In this document: positions 1-8,535 of the stretch, piece by piece
Position numbering within the stretch: position 1 is the first letter of the stretch
Layout of the letters: every line of letters starts with the position of its first letter
Assembly (NCBI GenBank): GCA_945898205.1
Contig: CAMDHO010000011.1
Span: 1-47,852, forward strand
Reading direction: 5' to 3'
From: Chlamydia trachomatis
Lineage (GTDB): Bacteria; Chlamydiota; Chlamydiia; Chlamydiales; Rhabdochlamydiaceae
DNA length: 47,852 bases
Notes under the pieces: generated by a model
Told to the model about the DNA's origin: nothing
Databases searched by the model: none
The model's input: the letters and a program-made list of their open reading frames with translations, nothing else
Translations under genes and position numbers: made by a program

Positions 1-222
1 AGCGCTCTTTGCGATAATCTGAGAAACTATCGCTAGCTAGATGATTTTAAAAATCTTGCCTGTTTAATTCTTGAAAACGACCATCGTTATCCTGATGGAA
101 CGCTTAATATACGCCCCCGCAATTGCTCTTTGAAAATTTCGCTTAAAATCAAACACCACTTTTCTATTTTTGATACTTTTATAATTTTATCATATTTTGA
201 AGATGTCATATCCAATATGTAA
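1..222 (+). pseudogene. C-terminal remnant of an unrecognised gene, cut by the window edge
   Basis: Frame 1 is open across the window start except for one in-frame TAG at 34-36 and ends at TAA 220-222. The residues after the stop (LDDFKNLACLILENDHRYPD and onward) look like ordinary protein. A terminator on the same strand follows four bases later, which supports a real gene end here. I do not recognise the family. It could be a decayed gene or simple chance openness. Confidence 0.3.
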
Positions 223-225
223 CAC

Positions 226-259
226 AGGAACCCGAAAATGTCAACTGGGTGCCTTTTTT
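226..259 (+). terminator. Rho-independent terminator
   Basis: AGGAACCC (226-233) pairs with GGGTGCCT (247-254) with one mismatch. The run TTTTTT follows directly on the + strand. The T tail makes it a + strand terminator for the remnant ending at 222; on the minus strand it has no proper tail. Confidence 0.55.
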
Positions 260-275
260 ACATGAATTGTTAGCT

Positions 276-470
276 TTATTCTAAGTTAAAACCTCTTCTT
301 TCGAGTTCTTCTTTTAGCTGTTGTGGGTTGATAAAATGAATAGCGTCAATTCCTTGAGTTTTAGCCGCCTCCAAAACTTCCCATGAGCCAAAAGATTCGA
401 GTGTGTAACAACGGCGAAAGGCTTGTTGCACCCCTAAAGGAGCGGTGTGATAAGTCTGAAAGCAAGACAA
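276..470 (-). CDS. Hypothetical 64-residue protein or gene fragment
   Basis: The only available start is TTG at 470, and the frame is closed by a TAA about 30 bases upstream. The C-terminal half (INPQQLKEELERRGFNLE) reads like a helical end of a normal protein, so this may be the tail of a once longer gene. There is no signal peptide or membrane segment, and I recognise no family. It lies among decayed genes, which lowers confidence that it is expressed. Confidence 0.3.
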   Translation of the reverse strand: MSCFQTYHTAPLGVQQAFRRCYTLESFGSWEVLEAAKTQGIDAIHFINPQQLKEELERRGFNLE

Positions 471-500
471 ATCCTTTTCAAATCCGGAGCATTAAATAAT

Positions 501-1464
501 TTACCAAGCATTTTTCTGATTTATATTCCCTAATAACCCATGATCTTGTGGAGATGGTTTGAAGCATGGAGCTAAGGTTATAGAAGCATTACCTTCAGTA
601 CTAGCTATACTTTTTCTAGCATCAAGAGGGAAGAAAATGGCCGACAAAGCTGCCAGTTCTAATTCAATAATTGTAATTGGAGATCGTACTATTCTATAAA
701 CATCTTCTAATTCAGGAGTCTCACCCTTAAAAAGCTTGGATCCTGCCATTACTATAGGCGTAATTGAGTGCGCAATAGGAGCTGCCACAGAAAATGCTGC
801 GCATTTTAGCCTAATAGTGCTTGGATTTTCGTTTAAATAGTTCTCTCCTGTGCTGTCATCGATTATATACAAAGCACTTGTTGAGTCTCGAGCTTCATCT
901 AATAAATTTAATAAAAAAGAGAAATCTGGGCTAAATATTTTAGAATCTAATTCGAATTCTGTTGGATTGTCCATATTTAAGAAGAATAAAGACTCTATAC
1001 GCTTTATTCTAGTAAGAATTTCTGTAAATTCTTTAATGAACTCATTAGCATTATCTATATTAATTGTTTCAATAGGAAAAGATTCTAAGTTTACTTCATT
1101 TAATTATTTGTGCAAATGTAGTAAGCATTTGTAAATCAGCTTTTTAGAAGATATTTCTTCTAGAAGGTCTAAGTTTTTAAATATTTTAATAATTAAATTA
1201 TTTATGCGACTAGATTCCGTTATAACTGACACAGGCCATTTAATATCATCTTCAAATGTAATTCAATTAGAGATTTGCATGAAAATGTTAAATCATCTGT
1301 TTTAAAGTAAAGTGTAACTGTATCACATGAGTAAATAAATTACAATTCAAACTAATGTAGGTTGTGGGCTCTAAATAGAAATTTCCTATTCCTTGTAATA
1401 AGAGATTTAAGTGTAATGGTCCCTGAAAATTAGTGACATAAGATATCCGATTAAATTAAATAAT
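501..1464 (-). pseudogene. Decayed protein gene of at least 320 codons with frameshifts and an internal stop
   Basis: A 157-residue reading frame (501-974, ATG at 974) is only the last part. The same frame stays open upstream apart from a TAA at 1104-1106 and continues with protein-like sequence (EDDIKWPVSVITESSRINN). Near 1262 it must change frame to continue as TVTLYFKTDDLTFSCKSLIE, and near 1330 again to continue as GIGNFYLEPTTYISLNCNLF, reaching about 1464. So one gene of roughly 960 bp is broken by one stop and two frameshifts. The family is not recognised. An intact short protein starting at 974 is possible but less likely. No other gene fits between 1135 and 1500. Confidence 0.55.
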
Positions 1465-1501
1465 TATTTTTATCTGAATTAAAACAACTGTTATAATCAG
1501 G

Positions 1502-2452
1502 CTAAGAGCTTTTTGCGCTTATGAAAGGCTGGGGTGTGGTGGCTAGCTTAAACCAGGTAAGTTCATGCTTGTTATGAAACAAGTGAACTATGTGGCTTCC
1601 TTCAATTTTTTGAAATTCTTTGATGATTATATCGCTTACTTCTCCTTGAAACTTTAAAGTACAGACGAAATTAACTTTGGCATTAATGTCGATCCATTGC
1701 TTAACCCAATCTAGAAGCTTTTCTGGATAGCAGATCAAGTCGCTAAAAATCCAATCTAGTTTAGGAAAGTCTTTAGGAGTTAGCGAAAACGCGTCTTTTT
1801 TTAAGAAAGTAACTCGAGGTAGAGCTGCGATAGAGGGGTCTAGTAAGGCTCGATCAACAGCTATGACAGTAGCCCCTAATTGTTCCAAGACCCACGTCCA
1901 GCTTCCTGGACTTGCTCCTACTTCCAAACAAACATCACCTTCTTTAGGAAAAGTTCCTGCCCTAGTTAAGGCTTCCCATAGTTTAAGATAAGCTCTGCTA
2001 GGTGGGATTTTAGATTCTTGAAAATGAACTTCGCCTTGAGGAAATAAACTAGAACAATGGGGGGAGGCTAAGATCGTATTTGCATCTAAAAGTGCCCAAG
2101 ACCCTAATGGGGTATTGGGGATGATAGAAGGGAAAGTAAGGGGTTTTGAAGGGAAATAGGGTAGTTTTTCAGTAATTAACGTTCCTCTTCGAATGTTTTT
2201 ATAGGGATAAAATGACCAAAGTTTTTGTATTTCACGAAGTTTTTTAGCGGCGTCTGAAATAGAATCAAACTGGATAATTTGAGGATCAAGCCAAATATTT
2301 TGTGCCCAGTAAGCCGTTTGAGGGGCCCCGTTTGCAATAAATAACCTGTCGTATTCGTGGATAACATTTTTAAGTTCTTGTCTAAGGTTTTTTTCTAAGT
2401 CAGGTGGGGCTAAATATCCAGTAGTTTGTTTCAAGATGCGGCCTTTTTTCAT
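1502..2452 (-). CDS. RlmM/FtsJ-like SAM-dependent rRNA 2'-O-methyltransferase
   Basis: This is a 316-residue Rossmann-fold methyltransferase. The SAM-binding motif I is CLEVGASPGSWTWVLEQLGA, followed by VIAVDRALL (motif II). A K-D-K-E tetrad typical of 2'-O-ribose methyltransferases can be traced: the K of AYLKLWEA, the D of FSDLICYP, the K of CTLKFQG and the E of KHELTWF. The arrangement resembles RlmM, which methylates C2498 of 23S rRNA, and its chlamydial relatives. The N-terminal 130 residues would be the THUMP-like substrate domain. The ATG at 2452 has no in-frame competitor nearby. It is transcribed alone, divergently from the gene at 2602. The exact rRNA target is inference. Confidence 0.75.
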   Translation of the reverse strand: MKKGRILKQTTGYLAPPDLEKNLRQELKNVIHEYDRLFIANGAPQTAYWAQNIWLDPQIIQFDSISDAAKKLREIQKLWSFYPYKNIRRGTLITEKLPYFPSKPLTFPSIIPNTPLGSWALLDANTILASPHCSSLFPQGEVHFQESKIPPSRAYLKLWEALTRAGTFPKEGDVCLEVGASPGSWTWVLEQLGATVIAVDRALLDPSIAALPRVTFLKKDAFSLTPKDFPKLDWIFSDLICYPEKLLDWVKQWIDINAKVNFVCTLKFQGEVSDIIIKEFQKIEGSHIVHLFHNKHELTWFKLATTPQPFISAKSS

Positions 2453-2601
2453 TTTTAAGGACTTTGATTTTACATCCTTTTTAAGGCTTCAGGCAAGAAG
2501 AATCTTTTGGCTTCAGATTAATTATTTAATTAATGTGTTGATTGCATTTGAATTATGTAGTTTAATTACTATTGTGTAACAATTGTGTATTTGGTGGTAT
2601 T

Positions 2602-3423
2602 ATGCGTGGATTAAATGTTTCTTTTTTTGTTTTTATTATTGTGAGTGTATTGAGTGTAAGTGGGTATGCAGATCTGTCTAGTTCCCAGTTACCTAAATCA
2701 TCAGATAAAAATGGTTCTAAAAAACTACAGGGTTTCTCGTTGCAATCTGCTCACGCATCTAAGCCGCGTGTAGAACTTAAAGGTGAAATAGACTCTTTTA
2801 AAAAAAAGTCGGCAGTGTCTGTTAAAGGATTTGAAGGTAAGGATGTTACAGCAAAGAATAATTATGATGGAACCTGGACGGTAAGTGGTGGAAAGTCCAC
2901 AGATGGAATTATAAAGCTAGACGCTAAGGAGGGTATCGTTACCTATCAAAGTAGCGCTTCCAAAGCCCCAGTATACGGCATGACCTTAGACTCAAATGGA
3001 ACAAGTTCAATTAGTACGATTAATGCTGTTGGAAGCCAAAAGTTGGTGGTAATAGATGCCGCAGGGGATCTTATTCAAGTAGATGTTACAAATTCTCCTA
3101 GGAATAAAATTTCAGCAAAGAGTATTTCGGAAGGACTATGGGAAGTCAGCGGAACAAGTTCTTCAGGAAAGAGCGTTAAGGGGACTTTGGAAATCGACTC
3201 TGAAACAGGTTTTATGGCATATAAAGGGTCGAATGGAACTTTTACATGTAAAAAGCCTATACCTATTGAATCTATTATAGAGGGAATGTCTACGTTTAAG
3301 GGGGCTTTTACTAATGAATCTTTAGTGAAGATGACCTCTGATACAGGTTGGTCAAAACTTTCAGATGAAGTTGTTAATGTTTTAACGGACTTAATTAAAC
3401 AGGTGAAAGTAAGCTCTCAATAA
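2602..3423 (+). CDS. Secreted protein with an internal duplicated segment, function unknown
   Basis: The ATG at 2602 begins MRGLNVSFFVFIIVSVLSVS, a clear Sec signal peptide with likely cleavage after SGYA. A TTG ten codons upstream is less plausible because it would put ten extra residues before the signal. The mature protein of about 250 residues is rich in Ser, Lys and Gly and looks beta-stranded. Two segments are related: one with DGTWTVSGGKSTDGIIKLD, followed by GIVTYQSS, and a later one with EGLWEVSG, GTLEIDSETG and FMAYKGS, suggesting a duplicated beta unit of about 35 residues. No known domain is recognised. A periplasmic or exported surface protein is the best guess. Confidence 0.6.
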   Translation: MRGLNVSFFVFIIVSVLSVSGYADLSSSQLPKSSDKNGSKKLQGFSLQSAHASKPRVELKGEIDSFKKKSAVSVKGFEGKDVTAKNNYDGTWTVSGGKSTDGIIKLDAKEGIVTYQSSASKAPVYGMTLDSNGTSSISTINAVGSQKLVVIDAAGDLIQVDVTNSPRNKISAKSISEGLWEVSGTSSSGKSVKGTLEIDSETGFMAYKGSNGTFTCKKPIPIESIIEGMSTFKGAFTNESLVKMTSDTGWSKLSDEVVNVLTDLIKQVKVSSQ

Positions 3424-3448
3424 AAAAGAAGATGTTATTATTTTATAA

Positions 3449-3475
3449 AAAGAGGCCCTATAAAAGGGCCTCTTT
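3449..3475. terminator. Bidirectional terminator between convergent genes
   Basis: AAAGAGGCCC (3449-3458) and GGGCCTCTTT (3466-3475) form a perfect 10-bp stem with a 7-base loop. It sits between the secreted protein gene (+) and dnaK (-) and can serve both. Confidence 0.8.
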
Positions 3476-3486
3476 CTAAATGAAAA

Positions 3487-5382
3487 TTACTTGCTTTCTT
3501 TGTCTAAGATTTCGACATCAGCTTCTTCGATGTCTGGCTTGTCTTGAGAAGAGGGAGCTCCTTGTTCATGAGCTGGTGCTTCATTTTGTAGAGATTCTCC
3601 AATTTTTTGCATATGTTCATTGAGTTCATCTTTAGCAGAGCGAATTTGTGACAGCTCGCCTGTTTCTAAAGCTTTTTTCAAAGAATCTATTTTCGATTGG
3701 ATATCAGATGTTACATTTGCTGGGAGACGGTCTTTATATTCTTTTAAAGACTTTTCTGCTCGGAAAGCTAAAGAGTCGGCTTCATTGCGAATTTCGATTT
3801 CTTCTTGTTTTTGCTTATCTTCTTCAGCATGTTCTTCAGCATCTTTGAGCATTCTTTTGATCTCATCTTCAGAAAGTCCAGATTTCGCTTCAATACGAAT
3901 CTTTTGTTCTTTACCAGACTTTGTATCTTTTGCTGAAACATGTAAAATACCATCAGCATCAATGTCAAAGCATACTTCAATTTGAGGTAATCCTCTAGGT
4001 GCTGGAGGAATCTCAGAAAGATCAAAACGTCCAATTTCTTTATTGTCTCGTGCCATTTTACGCTCTCCTTGAAGAACGACAATAGTTACAGCTGGTTGAT
4101 TGTCTGCTGCTGTCGAGAAAATTTGTTTTTTCTGAGTTGGGATCGTTGTATTTCTTTCTACAATAGGAGTTAAAACGCCGCCTAAAGTTTCGATTCCTAA
4201 TGACAATGGAATAACATCGAGAAGAAGAACGTCTTTAACATCACCAGACAAAACAGCCCCTTGGATAGCTGCGCCGATTGCTACAACTTCATCTGGGTTA
4301 ACACCTTTGTGTGGATCTCTGCCAAAAATTGATTTTACTTTAGCTTCAACAGCAGGCATACGTGTCATGCCCCCTACCAAGATAACTTCATCAATTTTGT
4401 CTTTAGAAAGACCTGAATCTTTAAGAGCTTTTAGGCAAGGTTCTGCCGTTCTTTCAATAAGATCGTGAGCTAAACTTTCGAATTTAGATCTGCTTAGTGT
4501 AAGAGCTAAATGCTTAGGTCCTGTTGCATCCATAGTAATAAAAGGTTGATTGATTTCTGTAGTTTGTGTTCCAGAAAGTTCAATTTTAGCCTTTTCAGCA
4601 GCATCTCTTAGTCTTTGAAGAGCCATTTTGTCTTTAGTTAAGTCAATCCCTGTATCTTTTTTGAATTCATCGAGCAACCAATGTAAAATGACATTATCAA
4701 AGTCGTCTCCGCCGAGATGAGTATCTCCATTGGTAGAAAGAACTTCAAATACGCCATCTCCGATTTCTAGAATAGAGATATCAAAGGTTCCGCCGCCTAA
4801 GTCGAATACAGCGATTTTCTTTTCGTGTTGTTTGTCAAAACCATAAGCTAGTGCTGCAGCTGTAGGTTCAGGTATAATTCTTTTTACATCAAGACCAGCA
4901 ATTCTTCCTGCGTCTTTTGTTGATTGTCTTTGAGAATCGTTGAAATAAGCAGGTACTGTAATAACAGCTTCTGTGATTTTTTCTCCGAGGTAAGCTTCTG
5001 CCGTTTCTTTCATTTTTAAAAGAACTTGAGCAGCAACTTCTTCTGGAGAAATCTGAACGCCTTCCACTTCAAAGATAGCGTCTCCATTGCTGTTAGGAAC
5101 TACTTTGTAGGGAACTGTTTTAATTTCAGACTGAACTTCTGAAAATTTACGTCCGATGAATCTCTTTGCAGAGTAGACAGTTCTTTCTGGATTTGTAACA
5201 GATTGTCTTTTAGCTGGAACCCCTACAAGTCTTTCAGCACCTTTATAAGATACAACAGAAGGGGTTGTTCGTGCTCCTTCAGCATTGGCAATAACAACAG
5301 GAACTCCACCTTCCATGATAGACACGCAAGAGTTAGTGGTTCCTAAGTCGATTCCAATGATTCTGCTTTTTTTAGATGACAT
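3487..5382 (-). CDS. dnaK: Chaperone DnaK (Hsp70)
   Basis: This is the ATP-dependent cytoplasmic chaperone that folds and holds client proteins together with DnaJ and GrpE. Hallmarks are [19 protein letters not shown] at the N-terminus, [20 protein letters not shown], the ATPase signature [37 protein letters not shown], the linker [19 protein letters not shown] and a charged C-terminal lid. An ATG at 5388 is in frame, but the second ATG at 5382 sits 7 bases behind AAGGA and is preferred, giving 631 residues. It is the last gene of hrcA-grpE-dnaK, 30 bases behind grpE, and is controlled by the shared CIRCE operator. Confidence 0.97.
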   Translation of the reverse strand: MSSKKSRIIGIDLGTTNSCVSIMEGGVPVVIANAEGARTTPSVVSYKGAERLVGVPAKRQSVTNPERTVYSAKRFIGRKFSEVQSEIKTVPYKVVPNSNGDAIFEVEGVQISPEEVAAQVLLKMKETAEAYLGEKITEAVITVPAYFNDSQRQSTKDAGRIAGLDVKRIIPEPTAAALAYGFDKQHEKKIAVFDLGGGTFDISILEIGDGVFEVLSTNGDTHLGGDDFDNVILHWLLDEFKKDTGIDLTKDKMALQRLRDAAEKAKIELSGTQTTEINQPFITMDATGPKHLALTLSRSKFESLAHDLIERTAEPCLKALKDSGLSKDKIDEVILVGGMTRMPAVEAKVKSIFGRDPHKGVNPDEVVAIGAAIQGAVLSGDVKDVLLLDVIPLSLGIETLGGVLTPIVERNTTIPTQKKQIFSTAADNQPAVTIVVLQGERKMARDNKEIGRFDLSEIPPAPRGLPQIEVCFDIDADGILHVSAKDTKSGKEQKIRIEAKSGLSEDEIKRMLKDAEEHAEEDKQKQEEIEIRNEADSLAFRAEKSLKEYKDRLPANVTSDIQSKIDSLKKALETGELSQIRSAKDELNEHMQKIGESLQNEAPAHEQGAPSSQDKPDIEEADVEILDKESK

Positions 5383-5412
5383 ATTCATTTCCTTAGTTTA
5401 ATTGGTTTATTT

Positions 5413-5982
5413 TTATTGAGTTGGATTTTTTTTCTTAGCCACTTTTACCCGAGCTGGGCGCACAGTTCTTAAGTTGCTTTTATAGCCTTTTACATATTCT
5501 TGTAAGATGGTGCCGTCTATACAGTCTTCTAGTTCTTCCACTTCTACTGCTTCGTGAAGATGTGGGTTAAAGGGGGTTCCAAGAGATATGAATTCTGCAA
5601 TGCCATTTTGTGAGATGACGTCTTTAAATTGACTCACAATCATTTCAAATCCACGTACCCAGTTTAAAGTCTCTTGAGAGAGTCCTTCTGTGTACTTTAG
5701 AGCGTTATCTAAGTTGTCTATGGGTGTTAGAAATTCTGAAATTACATTTTCTACTGAAAAACGCATCATTTCTTGCTTTTCTTTTTGCAATCTTTTTCTT
5801 GTGTTATCCATCTCCGCTAAAAGGCGTAAGTATTTGTCTTTAAAATCTTCTACTTCGCATTTTTGCGTTTTCATGAGATCGTCTATGTGTAAAGTTTCTG
5901 GATCTTGAGCGTCAGAAGAGTCGGTATTTGCTTTCGCTTCTTCTGGGTTTTGATCTTCGGGGAATAGGTTTTCTTGTGTCAT
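5413..5982 (-). CDS. grpE: Nucleotide exchange factor GrpE
   Basis: The 189-residue protein has an acidic N-terminus and a long central coiled coil (KDKYLRLLAEMDNTRKRLQK), followed by the typical beta domain with NPHLHEAVEVEE and the C-terminal TVRPARVKVAK. GrpE drives ADP release from DnaK. It lies 4 bases downstream of hrcA and 30 bases upstream of dnaK in the same transcript, an order conserved in Chlamydia. Confidence 0.95.
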   Translation of the reverse strand: MTQENLFPEDQNPEEAKANTDSSDAQDPETLHIDDLMKTQKCEVEDFKDKYLRLLAEMDNTRKRLQKEKQEMMRFSVENVISEFLTPIDNLDNALKYTEGLSQETLNWVRGFEMIVSQFKDVISQNGIAEFISLGTPFNPHLHEAVEVEELEDCIDGTILQEYVKGYKSNLRTVRPARVKVAKKKNPTQ

Positions 5983-5986
5983 GTAT

Positions 5987-7126
5987 TTACTCTTTTTCTG
6001 GGTTTTTGTTTTCTAGCATTAATGTAGTTTTCTGATTTAAATCGAGCTGAGCAGTATCGGGTTTGCGGTAGCTAATCTTGAATTTATAAAGACTTTGTGT
6101 GAGAGAGGTGCTCATCATATCGGAGACTGTTTTTAAAAGAGCGAAAATCTTCTTATAGGGGACTCGGTTAGGACATAGAAGCCCTAAGCCCCCCGCAACA
6201 TTTTGATGGATAAAATAAGGCATAGCGATAACGGCGCAAGATGTTGCATGAGAAGAGAAAGAGGCTAGCTCTTCTCCGATCCAAACGGTGAGCTTTTTTT
6301 CCTGAGAGCATTTGGAAAGAAGATCGTGTAAAGCTTTATTGTTTTCAAAAAGAGAAAGGCCGTTTGCCAAGCTAGACGCGTCATTAAAGTCAGGGTAGTG
6401 AAGCATTCGGGAAAAGCCCGTTTTGATGATGTCACTAGAAGAAAAATTTGAGTAGTTTACGATGTGTCTCAACATGGCTTCATTGTAAAAAGATAGAGCA
6501 AGTTCTTCTTCTTCATCGCTTAGAGAAGGTTTGTCTAAATTACTTATTTTAAAGTGAAAGAACTGTTCTATTCTTTTGATTTCAAAAGAGCTTAGTTTTT
6601 TTTCTGTATAAAGCGTTTCTGTTTGGATATTACCAAAATCTGTAATGAAAATACAGAGAAGGCGGTGAAAGTCAATGCTGACTATTTTAACGTCTAATAT
6701 AAAATCCTGATCAAATCGTGGTAGGGAAAGGAACGAAGCTCCTTGGGATGTTTCGGAAAGGATTTCTGCGCATTTTTGCAAGTAAGAGTGTACTTCTTTA
6801 GTCTCTTGAACGAGAGATTTAGCTAGAAGTTTTTTTTCTTTTTCTTCAATAAAAAAGGGGGGGGAAAGAGTTTCTGTATAGGTTTTATAACCAAGATTTG
6901 TGGGGATTCGTCCCCCTGAGGAGTGCTGTTGTTTTAATAAACCGTGCTCTTCTAGTTTACTAAAGTAGTTGCGAAGAGTCGCTGAGCTTAGAGAGTTAAA
7001 TCCGTTTTCTTGGAGCGTGTGAGACCCTACCGGCTTCCCTGTTTTTAAATAAAGCTCAACAAGACCTGTAAGGATTAATTTTTCTCGTTCGTCTTTACTT
7101 GGTTTTTTAGGTGAAAAAGATTTCAA
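5987..7126 (-). CDS. hrcA: Heat-inducible repressor HrcA
   Basis: HrcA binds the CIRCE operator and represses heat-shock operons, with its activity tuned by chaperones. The N-terminal winged helix shows LVELYLKTGKPVGSHTLQEN and SSATLRNYFSKLEEHGLL. The C-terminal GAF-like part includes QNVAGGLGLLCPNRVPYKKI. At 379 residues it is slightly longer than most HrcA proteins. The start appears to be TTG at 7126: no ATG or GTG lies between it and an in-frame TAG about 40 bases upstream, and the helix-turn-helix begins only about 15 residues in. No clear Shine-Dalgarno precedes it. It is the first gene of the hrcA-grpE-dnaK operon. Confidence 0.92.
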   Translation of the reverse strand: MKSFSPKKPSKDEREKLILTGLVELYLKTGKPVGSHTLQENGFNSLSSATLRNYFSKLEEHGLLKQQHSSGGRIPTNLGYKTYTETLSPPFFIEEKEKKLLAKSLVQETKEVHSYLQKCAEILSETSQGASFLSLPRFDQDFILDVKIVSIDFHRLLCIFITDFGNIQTETLYTEKKLSSFEIKRIEQFFHFKISNLDKPSLSDEEEELALSFYNEAMLRHIVNYSNFSSSDIIKTGFSRMLHYPDFNDASSLANGLSLFENNKALHDLLSKCSQEKKLTVWIGEELASFSSHATSCAVIAMPYFIHQNVAGGLGLLCPNRVPYKKIFALLKTVSDMMSTSLTQSLYKFKISYRKPDTAQLDLNQKTTLMLENKNPEKE

Positions 7127-7127
7127 G

Positions 7128-7154
7128 TTAGCGCTCAGTTGCTTGTTTTGCTAA
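7128..7154 (-). promoter_or_regulatory. CIRCE operator
   Basis: Read on the + strand, TTAGCGCTC - 9 bases - TTTTGCTAA matches the CIRCE pattern TTAGCACTC-N9-GAGTGCTAA, 8 of 9 in one half and 6 of 9 in the other, with exact 9-9-9 spacing. It ends one base before the hrcA start codon and lies in the 5' leader downstream of the predicted -10 box. Bound HrcA could therefore block both transcription and ribosome access. Confidence 0.8.
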
Positions 7155-7176
7155 AAGTTTTTTGTAACTATCCATC

Positions 7177-7205
7177 AATATAGCAGGATGGGTTAGGAAA
7201 AGCAA
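7177..7205 (-). promoter_or_regulatory. Sigma-66/sigma-70-type promoter of hrcA-grpE-dnaK
   Basis: On the minus strand TTGCTT (7205-7200), 17 bases, then TATATT (7182-7177). The predicted start at about 7170 places the CIRCE element in the early transcribed region, a common arrangement for HrcA autoregulation. Confidence 0.65.
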
Positions 7206-7637
7206 CAAAATTAGCAGTTGGCACTTTCGATTGCTTGGAATTATTCGTAAGTGTCTTATTTCTAGGCTTTAATTGTTTTTTTGAGTCTTTGTAGCGGAAA
7301 GATGATTATTCTTCTTTCCTTTTTCCAATTAGCCAAAATAACTATATTAAAATATTTTTGCATGTCATTTGGTTGACGTTTAATTTGGATAAGAGGTTCC
7401 TTTTTTATAGCGTTAACAGTTATTTAGGAGATAATGTAATCTATTTTATTAGACTGTCAGTAGTTTCAGTGTTTTTTAGCATAGTTCATTTAAGCCCTAG
7501 CCAAACGCGTTGTTGTGAAGTTGAAAAAAAGCCTAATATTTTACTTTATAGTCGATGAATTGCGGAAGCCTGTCATTTATGAAAGCTCAGAGTTGCGTCA
7601 ATGGTCTCGTGAGATCTTACATGCCTACGCTTACCGC
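7206..7637. other. Intergenic region, no convincing gene
   Basis: This AT-rich stretch lies upstream of the heat-shock promoter. A 66-codon frame at 7358-7558 (+) has only a TTG start and an unremarkable sequence, so I do not call it. Nothing else is supported. Confidence 0.4.
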
Positions 7638-7853
7638 TTACACTGAAACTTGGTGCCGCGTTTCTACTCTTTCAAGATCAGCGGCCATTTGTTCTGAGAC
7701 TTCTTGACGACGAGTTTGAATGGCAAAGTACTTTTGAGCATGGGCGATTTCAGGTTTTCTTGGATCTCCGTTTTGAGCGATCAGGTAGCAAGCAAAACGT
7801 GAAAGGTGATAATCGTTAACCTCTAAGGAAGCTCCTTTCCCTCTAAGGATCAT
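7638..7853 (-). pseudogene. Fragment of a DinD-like (DNA-damage-inducible protein D) gene
   Basis: The 71 residues contain the DinD core: GKGA, then NDYHLSRFACYLIAQNGDPR, then EIAHAQKYFAIQTRRQE. Full-length DinD is around 270-290 residues, so both ends are missing. Reading upstream in the same frame continues through the palindrome (GLAGARKMILRGKG) into the terminator, which suggests the 5' end is lost there. The C-terminus stops soon after ADLERVETRHQVSV. DinD relatives are often mobile-element cargo. This copy is almost certainly non-functional. Confidence 0.7.
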
Positions 7854-7871
7854 CTTGCGGGCGCCCGCAAG
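7854..7871. repeat. Perfect 18-bp GC-rich palindrome
   Basis: CTTGCGGGCGCCCGCAAG is identical to its reverse complement. It lies directly at the upstream edge of the DinD fragment and 15 bases from another hairpin. It could be a rearrangement scar or a protein-binding site. Confidence 0.7.
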
Positions 7872-7885
7872 TCCCTTCTTGAAGT

Positions 7886-7909
7886 AAAGCGGGTTTTTTT
7901 ACCCGCTTT
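7886..7909. terminator. Terminator hairpin downstream of yqeY
   Basis: AAAGCGGGT (7886-7894) and ACCCGCTTT (7901-7909) form a 9-bp stem with a short loop three bases beyond the yqeY stop. The minus-strand tail is TTTACTT; the + strand tail is a better T run, so it may act in both directions. Confidence 0.65.
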
Positions 7910-7912
7910 TTT

Positions 7913-8350
7913 CTAATCAGGCAGTAATTGATTCACTAAGTCTTTAGCTGCCTTGCCATCAACTGTATTGTTGAGTTTCATGATGCTTTTCATTACCAGT
8001 CCGAAGTCTTTTTTTGTTTTGGCTCCAGAATCAGCAATAGCTTGCGCTACGAGTATTTGAGTTTCTTCTTGAGAAAGAGCAAGAGGTAGAAATTCCTGAA
8101 CGATGGTAAGTTCACTTTTTAATTTTTCAGCAGTCTCCGGTCTATTAACCGCTTCTGCTTGCTCTATAGCTTCTTGAAGATTCCCAGCATAAGTTTTAAA
8201 TAGTTTTAAAACATCTGTATCCGGAAGATTACATCTAGCATCAACAGCCATTATTTTTGATTTAAGCATACGCAAGGTGTCGAGTCTAAGCTGCTCTCTG
8301 TTTCTCATGGCTTCTTTGATGCCATCATTGATTTTTTCGATAAACGTCAT
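7913..8350 (-). CDS. yqeY: YqeY/GatB-tail family protein
   Basis: The 145-residue cytosolic protein fits the YqeY family throughout: KINDGIKEAMRNREQLRLDT at the N-terminus, LRMLKSKIMAVDA, the middle LTIVQEFLPLALSQEE, then GLVMKSIMKLNNTVDGKAAK at the end. The family resembles the C-terminal domain of the GatB amidotransferase subunit and probably binds tRNA or the ribosome, but its role is not firmly known. The ATG at 8350 is the family-typical start. It stands alone between two terminators. Confidence 0.88.
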   Translation of the reverse strand: MTFIEKINDGIKEAMRNREQLRLDTLRMLKSKIMAVDARCNLPDTDVLKLFKTYAGNLQEAIEQAEAVNRPETAEKLKSELTIVQEFLPLALSQEETQILVAQAIADSGAKTKKDFGLVMKSIMKLNNTVDGKAAKDLVNQLLPD

Positions 8351-8444
8351 AATGTATCCTTTTTACTTCGATTTTACAATTAACTTCTATTGTTCTATGT
8401 CCCAATCAGAATCTGCGATGAGAATGTCGCACGGCAATCTAATT

Positions 8445-8466
8445 AGCAATAGTTATTGCTTTTTTG
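8445..8466 (+). terminator. Possible weak + strand hairpin terminator
   Basis: AGCAAT - AGTT - ATTGCT (8445-8460) is followed by a run of T. The stem is AT-rich and there is no + strand gene immediately upstream, so the role is doubtful. Confidence 0.25.
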
Positions 8467-8507
8467 CTCCTTACAAAATCTTTGAATTCTCCGTGTAATA
8501 GCAACCT

Positions 8508-8532
8508 GAAAAAGATCTGCGCTAAGGCAGAT
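8508..8532 (-). terminator. Terminator of the glutamate dehydrogenase gene
   Basis: Read on the minus strand, ATCTGC - CTTAGC - GCAGAT is followed by CTTTTT, starting four bases past the stop codon. Confidence 0.6.
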
Positions 8533-8535
8533 TGG

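Noticed and set aside
850-1134. 94-codon + strand frame
   Set aside because: It lies opposite the pseudogene at 501-1464, is low in complexity and has no supported start; the minus-strand reading is more protein-like.
3620-4082. Several frames inside dnaK
   Set aside because: They are shadows of the highly conserved dnaK coding sequence.
7358-7558. 66-codon + strand frame upstream of the heat-shock operon
   Set aside because: Only a TTG start, no ribosome site and no recognisable sequence.
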